From: Nocardia inohanensis NBRC 100128
GTDB lineage: Bacteria > Actinomycetota > Actinomycetes > Mycobacteriales > Mycobacteriaceae
Assembly (NCBI RefSeq): GCF_001612945.1
Contig: NZ_BDBK01000012.1
Coordinates: 496,001 to 560,000, forward strand
Reading direction: 5' to 3'
Length of the DNA stretch: 64,000 nucleotides
Position numbers and translations under genes: made by a program. Positions 57,367 to 64,000 of this stretch are shown piece after piece. A model generated the notes under the pieces. The model saw nothing but the letters and a program-made list of their open reading frames with translations, ran no database searches and was not told the origin of the DNA. Positions within the stretch are counted from its first letter, which is position 1. Each line of letters opens with the position of its first letter.

Positions 57367-59442
57367 ATGTCAGACCAGAACCGCACCACCGACGGGGACG
57401 ACCGGAAGCCGAACGGGTTCACCATGTCCCGGCGCGGGGTGTTCGGCGTGGGGGCCGCGGCGCTGGTGGCCGCCGGCATCGGGGTGACCGCCACCGGCTG
57501 CGACAGCGATTCCGACGGTGGGTCCGCCGCCGAGCAGAACTCCAAGGACGCCGTCGATGCCAGCGGGAAGATCATCGATCAGCAAAAGGCCGTCCAGTCC
57601 TCGATGCCGTTCGGCGACACCACCGACTTCGCCGACACCGACCGGGGTTTCATCGCCAAGCTGGAGCCGGGCCTCGTCAAGGACGCCCAGGGCAAGGTGG
57701 TGTGGGACGACGACTCCTACGGCTTCCTCCAGGGCTCGTGCCCGAATTCGGTGAACCCGAGCCTGTGGCGGCAGGGACAGCTGGTGGTGAAACAGGGTCT
57801 GTACGAAGTGGTTCCGGGCATCTACCAGATCCGCGGCCTGGATCTGTCGAACATGACCGTCATCGAGGGCAAGACCGGCATCATCGTCATCGATCCGCTC
57901 ATCTCCGTGGAGACCGCCAAGGCGGGCATGGAGCTGTACCGCTCCAAGCGCGGCGACAAGCCGGTAGTCGGCATGATCTACACCCATTCGCACGTCGACC
58001 ACTTCGGCGGCGCGCTGGGCGTGATCAGCAGTGAGGACGCCGCCTCCGGTCGCATCCCGGTGATCGCACCGCAGGGCTTCATGGAGCACGCGGTGGCGGA
58101 GAACATCTTCGCGGGCACCGCCATGGCGCGCCGCTCGGCCTACATGTACGGCGCGGCCCTGCCGCGCGGCGAGAAGGGCCAGGTGGGCGCGGGTCTGGGC
58201 ATGACCACCTCGACCGGCACGGTGAGCCTGATCCCGCCGAACAAGGATGTCACCCGCACCGGGCAGACCGAGAACATCGACGGCGTCGAGATCGTCTTCC
58301 AGATCACCCCGGGCACCGAAGCGCCGTCGGAGATGAACTTCTACTTCCCCGGCTTTCGCGCGATGTGCATGGCGGAGAACGCGACTCACACGCTGCACAA
58401 CATTCTGACGCTGCGCGGTGCGCTGGTGCGGGACGCGCACGTCTGGTCGCAGTACCTGACCGAGACCATCAATATGTTCGCGAGCAAGTCCGATGTCGCC
58501 TTCGCCTCGCACCACTGGCCGACCTGGGGCACCGACAAGCTCACCGAATGGCTTCAGCTGCAACGGGATACCTACGGCTACCTGCACGATCAGACGCTGC
58601 GCATGCTGAACCAGGGCTACACCGGCATCGAGATCGCCGAGCTGATCCAGATGCCGCCGGCCATCGAGGCCAAGTGGTACAACCACGGGTACTACGGCAC
58701 GGTCAGCCATGACGTGAAGGCCGTGTATCAGCGGTACATGGGCTGGTTCGACGGCAATCCCGCGCATCTGTGGGAGCATCCGCCGGTGGAGAGCGCCAAG
58801 CGGCACGTCTCGGCCATGGGCGGCGCCGGCGAGGTGCTGAAGACCGCTCGCAAGGCTTACTCCGACGGTGATTACCGTTGGGCGGTACAGGTTCTCAACT
58901 ACCTGATCTTCGCCGAGCCGGACAACGAGAAGGCGAAGATGTTGCAGGCCAGCTCTTTCGAGCAGCTGGGGTACGGATCCGAGAGCGGTCCGTGGCGCAA
59001 CTTCTACCTGTCGGGCGCCTACGAGCTGCGCAACGGCAACTTCGGGACGCCGACCAAGGCCAACTCCGCCAGCATGATCAGCGCCATGAGCGTGGACCAG
59101 GTCTTCGATTCGGCGGCTTTCCTGGTGAACGGGCCCAAGGCGTGGGATCTGAAGCTGGTCAACGACTGGGTGATCACCGACGAGAACAAGACCTATCGCA
59201 CCGAACTGCGCAACGGCGTGCTCATCCACTACGTGGTGCCGGCCGACTTCACCGGGCCCGCACCGGATGCCACCTTCACACTGCCGCGGTTGAAGCTGAT
59301 CGCGGTGCTGGCCGGGAAGCAGGACATCGTCAGCGAGATCCAGTCCGGCGCGATCAAGGTCAGCGGTGATCCGACCAAGCTGAAGCAGCTGAAGGACGTC
59401 CTGGACAAGCCCGACCCGAACTTCAATATCGTTACCCCGTAA
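57367..59442 (+). CDS. SdsA-type alkyl sulfatase, Tat-exported lipoprotein
   Basis: The 691-residue paralogue of the sulfatase at 54038 shares long identical blocks throughout, including H-S-H-V-D-H-F-G-G-A-L-G-V-I-S. A ~60-residue leader has twin arginines (M-S-R-R-G-V-F, residues 20-26), a hydrophobic core and a lipobox-like A-T-G-C (Cys 45), predicting Tat export and lipid anchoring. It would degrade alkyl sulfates outside the membrane. The open frame runs to 56458, but ATG 57367 is the true start (AGGAG upstream). It sits next to a TetR gene and operator, so it is probably inducible. Confidence 0.93.
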   Translation: MSDQNRTTDGDDRKPNGFTMSRRGVFGVGAAALVAAGIGVTATGCDSDSDGGSAAEQNSKDAVDASGKIIDQQKAVQSSMPFGDTTDFADTDRGFIAKLEPGLVKDAQGKVVWDDDSYGFLQGSCPNSVNPSLWRQGQLVVKQGLYEVVPGIYQIRGLDLSNMTVIEGKTGIIVIDPLISVETAKAGMELYRSKRGDKPVVGMIYTHSHVDHFGGALGVISSEDAASGRIPVIAPQGFMEHAVAENIFAGTAMARRSAYMYGAALPRGEKGQVGAGLGMTTSTGTVSLIPPNKDVTRTGQTENIDGVEIVFQITPGTEAPSEMNFYFPGFRAMCMAENATHTLHNILTLRGALVRDAHVWSQYLTETINMFASKSDVAFASHHWPTWGTDKLTEWLQLQRDTYGYLHDQTLRMLNQGYTGIEIAELIQMPPAIEAKWYNHGYYGTVSHDVKAVYQRYMGWFDGNPAHLWEHPPVESAKRHVSAMGGAGEVLKTARKAYSDGDYRWAVQVLNYLIFAEPDNEKAKMLQASSFEQLGYGSESGPWRNFYLSGAYELRNGNFGTPTKANSASMISAMSVDQVFDSAAFLVNGPKAWDLKLVNDWVITDENKTYRTELRNGVLIHYVVPADFTGPAPDATFTLPRLKLIAVLAGKQDIVSEIQSGAIKVSGDPTKLKQLKDVLDKPDPNFNIVTP

Positions 59443-59459
59443 CGGTATTCATGCGGATC

Positions 59460-59491
59460 GGCGGCGCGGGTGGTGGTGCGCCCGCGCCGCC
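59460..59491. terminator. Hairpin between convergent genes
   Basis: A perfect 11-bp GC stem GGCGGCGCGGG/CCCGCGCCGCC with a 10-base loop lies between the sulfatase stop (59442) and the convergent gene stop (59501). Probably bidirectional; no T run. Confidence 0.6.
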
Positions 59492-59500
59492 GCTGCCGGT

Positions 59501-60919
59501 TCAGCCCACGGTCTCCAGCTTGGGCACCGACCATTTCCCTTCGAGCACGGTGGTTTTCGGCGCGTACAAACGCAGCGTCACCGAGAACGGCCCGGACGCG
59601 GGGATCGGCAGCCAGTTCCCGACCGGCACCTCGGAACCGGGATCCTCGCTCTGGATGGTGATCTCGACCTTTCCGTCCGCTCCGGCGGCCACCGGGATCA
59701 GGTGGCCCACCGAGTAGATGCCCGCCGGATTGTCGATCAGGTAGCTGTGCGCGTCGTAGGCGGTCAGCGACCAGAACGCCCCGACCGGCGGGAGTTCGCC
59801 CTTGGCGAAGGTGAGCCGGAAACGCTTGCCGCCGTCCGCATTCGCGTTCATGGTCGGATACACCGCGTCCTTGGGCAGGTTCGCGCCCAGGCCGATCATG
59901 GCCACCTGGGCGCGCAGCGGGTAATCGGTGCCATAGGCGCCGACGTTCAAGTCGAACACCCAGCCGTTGTCGTCCTTGCCCTGCGGATCGTGGTACGCCG
60001 GAATCTGTTTGCGCGCCGTGACCGCCGCGGCGGTGAGCAGTTCGGCCGATTGCGGATCGATGGTGGCCCCGGGCTTCACGCCGATGGTGGCGAAACGCTT
60101 CATGGCCGGGGCATCCGCGGCCGCGGGCGGATTCGACGCCATCACCGCGCAGAGGCGGTTGAAGAAGGCCGGCCCGTCCATGGCGGCGACGGTCTGCGCG
60201 GGTGCGGGTCCACCGGCGGCCCGCGCACCCGGACCGCCCTGCACCGCGTTCGGGTCGGCGCTCCACACGCTCAGCGGGGCCAGCTTCAATTGTTGTTGAA
60301 TGCCACGCACATTCGCGACATCGGCCCCGCCCTTGTATTCGATGCGCCCCAGCAGCCAGGCGGTGCCGGTGGGCATGGCCAGCTGTGTCATACCGGCCGG
60401 CACACTGCCCGACCAGCCCGGCCCGGTCAGCAGATAGGTGTAGGGCGGTTTGGGCTCCCCGTGCTTGATCTGCTGATCCATGCTGCTCGGATCGTGCACG
60501 GTGTTGGTCCACGCGTCCATCAGCTGCATGAGCCAGTACCGGCCGGATTCGATGGCGGGCACCTGCAAGACCATCGGCTCGGCGCGCAGATCCAGCCACG
60601 ACTGCGAATACAGGGTGTCCAGATTCAGCCGCACCACCTGCTTCTCCTGCGGTGTGGGCGGGCTCTGGTGCACGAACTGGTTCGCGGGGCCGCCGGTTTC
60701 ACGGGTGACATCGGTCAGCACCAGCGGGTAGCCGAAAACATAGGCGTCGATGGCGATATCGTGCGGATCGTTGGAGGCGGGCGTGGTGCTGGTGGTCGTC
60801 GAACTCGAATCACCGGAGTCCCCGCAGGCGCTCAGGCCGAGGGCCGCCATCGCGGCCGCCCCGAGGCCGAGCACCGCCCGCCGCGAGATCCCGCCGCCGC
60901 GATTCTCTTCGAAGTGCAT
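59501..60919 (-). CDS. DUF1254/DUF1214-domain Tat lipoprotein
   Basis: The 472-residue protein has a twin-arginine leader (I-S-R-R-A-V-L-G-L-G, Arg 13-14) and lipobox L-S-A-C (Cys 32), followed by a DUF1254 domain (A-Y-V-F-G-Y-P-L-V-L-T, N-L-D-T-L-Y-S-Q-S-W) and a DUF1214 domain near the C-terminus (F-W-S-L-T-A-Y-D, S-V-T-L-R-L-Y-A-P). The family is widespread and of unknown biochemistry. It converges on the lipoprotein sulfatase gene and may be part of the same exported machinery, but no direct evidence shows this. Confidence 0.9.
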   Translation of the reverse strand: MHFEENRGGGISRRAVLGLGAAAMAALGLSACGDSGDSSSTTTSTTPASNDPHDIAIDAYVFGYPLVLTDVTRETGGPANQFVHQSPPTPQEKQVVRLNLDTLYSQSWLDLRAEPMVLQVPAIESGRYWLMQLMDAWTNTVHDPSSMDQQIKHGEPKPPYTYLLTGPGWSGSVPAGMTQLAMPTGTAWLLGRIEYKGGADVANVRGIQQQLKLAPLSVWSADPNAVQGGPGARAAGGPAPAQTVAAMDGPAFFNRLCAVMASNPPAAADAPAMKRFATIGVKPGATIDPQSAELLTAAAVTARKQIPAYHDPQGKDDNGWVFDLNVGAYGTDYPLRAQVAMIGLGANLPKDAVYPTMNANADGGKRFRLTFAKGELPPVGAFWSLTAYDAHSYLIDNPAGIYSVGHLIPVAAGADGKVEITIQSEDPGSEVPVGNWLPIPASGPFSVTLRLYAPKTTVLEGKWSVPKLETVG

Positions 60920-61090
60920 CGACCCAGCTCCTATCCGCTCGGCAACAGACCATTCGGTACCCGAGTCTGCCCTACCGCATCACCCGAACCGGACATCCCG
61001 CGCCGCCGGTGTCGCAACCACCGGAACGGGCATCGACATCCGGCACCGCCGCGGGCGATGATCGGAGCAGACATCGGCGAAGGAGCTCGA

Positions 61091-61882
61091 ATGGATACCG
61101 CAGCAGGCGAATTGGCGGGCCGGGTGGCACTGGTGACCGGCGGCGGACGCGGCATCGGCCGGGCCATCAGCCTGGCGCTGGGGGCGCGCGGCGCGGCGGT
61201 GGCGGTCAACTACCGCCGGGACGCGGCGGCCGCCGCGGAGACCGTCGAGCAATTACGGAAACTCGGCGTCGAATGCCGCGCCGTGCAGGCTCCCGTCGAC
61301 GATCTGCCCGCCGTCGCGGCCATGGTCGAACAGGTGACCGCCGAACTGGGCCCGATCGACATCCTGGTGCACAACGGCGGCATCGCCAGCCGCGGGCAGC
61401 AGGTGGCGGACACGCCCGCCGAGGAGGTGGAGCGGCTGCTGCGGGTGCAGGCCATCGGTCCGCATCACCTCACCCGCCTGGTCCTGCCCGGAATGCGCCG
61501 GCGGCCGCGCGGCGACATCATCATGATCAGCAGCATTGCCGCCCACGCGCTCGGCGCGGCCGGCGCGCCCTACAACATGGCCAAGGCCGCCCTGGAAGCC
61601 CTCGCCCACACCCTCGCCAAAGAGGAAGCGGCGCACGGCATTCACGTCAATATCGTCGCACCCGGCCTGGTCGCCACCGATATGGGCGATCGCCTCACCG
61701 CCGCCCTCACCGCGGGCGCGACCCGCCAGGCCGCCGACCTCGACGCGACCGCACCGTTCGGCCACGTCTGCCGCCCGGAGGAGGTCGCCGAGGTGGTGGC
61801 GTTCCTGACCTCCCCCGCCGCCGGGTATCTCACCGGGCAGCGCCTGGTAGTCGACGGCGGGGCGTATCCGCACCGGGCTTGA
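61091..61882 (+). CDS. Short-chain dehydrogenase/reductase
   Basis: The 263-residue classical SDR has G-G-G-R-G-I-G-R (cofactor loop, residues 17-24), H-N-G-G-I near 90, catalytic S (I-S-S-I-A-A), Y-x-x-x-K (Y-N-M-A-K) and the T-G-Q-R-L-V-V-D-G-G end. Lack of an acidic residue after the second strand (N-Y-R-R-D) favours NADPH. The substrate is unknown. ATG 61091 after AGGAG. It is convergent with a LysR gene (5 bases apart). Confidence 0.88.
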   Translation: MDTAAGELAGRVALVTGGGRGIGRAISLALGARGAAVAVNYRRDAAAAAETVEQLRKLGVECRAVQAPVDDLPAVAAMVEQVTAELGPIDILVHNGGIASRGQQVADTPAEEVERLLRVQAIGPHHLTRLVLPGMRRRPRGDIIMISSIAAHALGAAGAPYNMAKAALEALAHTLAKEEAAHGIHVNIVAPGLVATDMGDRLTAALTAGATRQAADLDATAPFGHVCRPEEVAEVVAFLTSPAAGYLTGQRLVVDGGAYPHRA

Positions 61883-61887
61883 GTAAG

Positions 61888-62769
61888 TCAGGAGTCGCGC
61901 GGGTCACCGGCCGCGATCTCCAGGAAAGCGGTCGCCGCGGGGGTGCGGGTGTGGCGGCTCCAGACGACGTACTCCACCCGGGCGGGGGCATCGGCGACCG
62001 CGACGGTGACCACGCCGGCGAGTTGCGGCGCGTAGGCGGCGGGCAGCATGGCCACGGCCAGGCCGGGTGCGACGAGCCGGGCGATGTAGTCGGCGGTGGT
62101 GACCTCGAAAGCGACGTCACGCTCCAGTCCGGCGGCCGCGAAGGCTTGATCGGACTGAATCCGCCCGGCGGTTCCGGCGGGCAGATCCACGAACGGTTCC
62201 GCCGCCAGTCGGCGTAGCTCGACCGTCGATGCCCCGGCGAGCGGATGATCCGGGGCGACCACCGCGACCAGGCGGTCCCGCCCGAGCTCGCGGGCCGCGA
62301 CGCCGTCGGGGTGAGCGGTGGTGGGCAATCCGAGGAATGCCACGTCCAGCTCCCCGGCCCGGATCTGAGCCATGAGATCGTCACTCGCGCCTACCCGCAG
62401 GCTGATCCGCACCTGCGGATAGCGCTGACGGAAATGCCGCAGCGCTTCGGGTACGTCGACGGCGGTGACGGTCGGGATCAGGCCGACGGCCAGGCGGCCG
62501 CGGATCTCACCGACCGCCGCGGCGACCTCGGCGGCGGCCCGGTCGGCCGCGTCCAGGCATTGGCGGGCGGCGGGGAGAAACGCCGCACCGGCGGGAGTCA
62601 GACGGACCCGGCGACTGGTGCGTTCGAAGAGCCGGGCGCCGAGTTCCCTTTCCAGACGGGCGATTTGGTGACTCAGGGCGGATTGGACCACCAGGCAGCG
62701 TTCCGCGGCGCGGGTGAAGCTGTTCGTTTCCGCCACCGCGAGGACGTAACGCATCTGCTGTAGTTCCAT
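61888..62769 (-). CDS. LysR-family regulator
   Basis: The 293-residue protein has the LysR winged helix (R-Y-V-L-A-V-A-E-T-N-S-F-T-R-A-A-E-R-C then L-S-H-Q-I-A-R-L-E) and ligand domain. ATG 62769. It is divergent from the MFS transporter with 78 bases between, so it probably controls that gene. I see no long palindrome in the gap. Confidence 0.9.
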   Translation of the reverse strand: MELQQMRYVLAVAETNSFTRAAERCLVVQSALSHQIARLERELGARLFERTSRRVRLTPAGAAFLPAARQCLDAADRAAAEVAAAVGEIRGRLAVGLIPTVTAVDVPEALRHFRQRYPQVRISLRVGASDDLMAQIRAGELDVAFLGLPTTAHPDGVAARELGRDRLVAVVAPDHPLAGASTVELRRLAAEPFVDLPAGTAGRIQSDQAFAAAGLERDVAFEVTTADYIARLVAPGLAVAMLPAAYAPQLAGVVTVAVADAPARVEYVVWSRHTRTPAATAFLEIAAGDPRDS

Positions 62770-62847
62770 GGATCAATCTTGAATTCGGATCGATGCGGTG
62801 ACAAACATGTGTTGGACTCATGGATCCGGCGCGGGTGAGATCGGAGT

Positions 62848-64000
62848 ATGAGTAATACAGCGACACAACGGATTTCCGGCGCGGTCTGGCGGCCTTGGCT
62901 CGGGGTCGCCGTCATCACGGCCAGCCTGTTCACCTTCGTCACCACCGAACTGATGCCCGTCGGGCTGTTGACGTCCGTCGGGTCCAGCCTGGGCGTCGCG
63001 GTCGGGGTCGCCGGGTTGATGGTCACCCTGTTCGGCATCTCGGCGGGGCTCGGGGTGCCGTTCCTGGTGGCGTGGACCAGGCGGGTCGATCGGCGCGTAC
63101 TGCTGACCGTGCTGCTGGCGGTGCTGGCGCTGGGGAACCTGATCACCGCCCTCGCACCGAACTTTCCGCTGCTGCTGGCCACCCGGCTGATCATGGGCTT
63201 CGCGCACGGCATGTTCTGGGCCATCGGGGTGAGCATGGCCATGCGGCTGGTTCCGGAGCGGCAGGCCAATCGGGCGGCGGCGGTCGCGCTCTCGGGCATC
63301 TCCATCGCCACCGTCGTCGGCATTCCGCTGGGCACCTTCCTGGAGAGCCTCACCAGCTGGCGGACCACTTTCCTGATCTGGGGCGCGCTCGCGGCGGTGG
63401 TGGGCGTCGCGGTCGCCACCGTAATCCCTTCGCTGCCTTCGGAGAACGCGGTCTCGGTGCGGGAGGTGTTCCGGCTGCCGGTCGACAATCCGGGATTGCG
63501 AGCGGTCATGATCGCCGTAATGCTCTACGTGCTCGGCCATTTCGGTGCGTACACCTTCATTCGCCCGTTCGCCGAGGAGAATTCGTCGGCCTCGCCGGGA
63601 TTCGTCACCGGCCTGCTGATGGTCTACGGCCTCGGCGGGGCGGCCGGGAACTTCCTCGCCGGGCAGGCGGCGACCCGGAATCTGCGGGCCACCTTCCTGA
63701 CCGCCGGTGCGGGACTGGTGGTTTCGCTGCTGTTGCTGCTGACCATCGGGCAGACGCGGCCGGGCTTGCTGCTGGCGATGGTGCTGTGGGGCATCTCCTT
63801 CGGCGCGGCAAACCTGTGCCAGATCAATTCCACGCTCGCCACCGCACCCGACGCCTTCGAGGCCGCCATGTCCATCAACACCCTGGGCTACAACCTCTCG
63901 ATCGCCCTGGGCGCGCTGTTCGGCGGTGTGCTGGCCGACGGCGTCGGGGTGGACGGCGCGGTGTGGTTCGGGGTGGCGCTGTGCGCGGCCTCGCTGACCG
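62848..64000 (+). CDS. MFS transporter (DHA1/AraJ-like), cut by window end
   Basis: An open frame runs from ATG 62848 off the right edge (384 codons visible). It has at least 10 membrane helices, with the MFS motif in the loop after helix 2 (A-W-T-R-R-V-D-R-R) and G-F-A-H-G-M-F-W in helix 4, as in DHA1 multidrug or sugar efflux proteins (T-E-L-M-P-V-G-L-L is typical of AraJ/YdhP). Translation signal is weak (GGTGAGA). It is likely an exporter controlled by the divergent LysR protein. Confidence 0.9.
   Translation, partial: MSNTATQRISGAVWRPWLGVAVITASLFTFVTTELMPVGLLTSVGSSLGVAVGVAGLMVTLFGISAGLGVPFLVAWTRRVDRRVLLTVLLAVLALGNLITALAPNFPLLLATRLIMGFAHGMFWAIGVSMAMRLVPERQANRAAAVALSGISIATVVGIPLGTFLESLTSWRTTFLIWGALAAVVGVAVATVIPSLPSENAVSVREVFRLPVDNPGLRAVMIAVMLYVLGHFGAYTFIRPFAEENSSASPGFVTGLLMVYGLGGAAGNFLAGQAATRNLRATFLTAGAGLVVSLLLLLTIGQTRPGLLLAMVLWGISFGAANLCQINSTLATAPDAFEAAMSINTLGYNLSIALGALFGGVLADGVGVDGAVWFGVALCAASLT

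Noticed and set aside
5390..59442. A single sulfur-metabolism island
   Set aside because: The arylsulfotransferase-like gene is nearly 50 kb from the sulfatases with many unrelated genes between; no shared operator was found.

Overview
This is a GC-rich, densely coded stretch of actinobacterial chromosome with frequent GTG/TTG starts, 1-20 base gene overlaps and many one-component regulators. The gene set suggests a mycolic-acid actinomycete, most likely Nocardia or a close relative. The main pointers are a SigK/RskA pair beside a fasciclin (MPT70/MPT83-type) lipoprotein, ectABCD, an MpaB-type (DUF2236) oxygenase and MprAB-like signalling genes. The genus is an inference. Both edge genes run off the window.

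Layout. 1-7.3 kb: a secreted endonuclease/exonuclease/phosphatase-fold protein (partial), tRNA-Pro(GGG), an amidohydrolase, gluconokinase, two small membrane proteins, and a purine/uracil-type permease coupled to an arylsulfotransferase-like gene facing an XRE-cupin regulator. 7.3-14.9 kb: a thioesterase, an XRE-cupin regulator facing a thioredoxin-reductase-like flavoprotein, a TipA-like MerR regulator, a two-component pair, a 15-bp tandem repeat and a secreted peptidase-type hydrolase. 15.2-21.7 kb: phosphoketolase, a membrane sulfite-oxidase-fold enzyme, and the fasciclin lipoprotein/SigK/RskA group. 21.7-25.7 kb: ectABCD with an atypical orphan response regulator just upstream on the same strand. 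25.8-34.5 kb: a molybdopterin oxidoreductase overlapping an HxlR regulator, PucR and TetR regulators, an MpaB-type oxygenase, a secreted lipase with its TetR regulator and likely operators, and a pentapeptide-repeat protein.

34.6-44.5 kb is a polyamine/GABA block: an omega-aminotransferase, a PucR regulator, an aminobutyraldehyde-type dehydrogenase, a universal stress protein, an amino-acid permease, GABA transaminase and succinate-semialdehyde dehydrogenase. 50.1-52.8 kb adds an N-carbamoylputrescine amidase, an agmatine deiminase and a TetR regulator behind tandem palindromic operators. Together these could convert agmatine to putrescine, aminobutyraldehyde, GABA, succinate semialdehyde and succinate. 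Between the two blocks lies an accessory-looking patch: a Nudix enzyme, a stand-alone recombinase-like domain, a MolR/DUF4132-type protein without its C-terminal domain, and a ketopantoate-reductase fusion protein.

53-64 kb: two DUF202 proteins; two close paralogues of SdsA-type alkylsulfatase, one predicted cytoplasmic and one a Tat lipoprotein; a proline-rich secreted peptide; a TetR regulator with a clear operator; a DUF1254/DUF1214 lipoprotein; an SDR dehydrogenase; and a LysR gene divergent from an MFS transporter cut by the window end.

The most distinctive signals are regulatory. One dyad is shared by the merR-type gene and the neighbouring flavoprotein gene, in each case immediately after the -35 and with a 19-bp spacer. 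Perfect palindromes lie upstream of the agmatine operon, the lipoprotein sulfatase and the arylsulfotransferase operon. No CRISPR array, intact transposon or prophage was seen.
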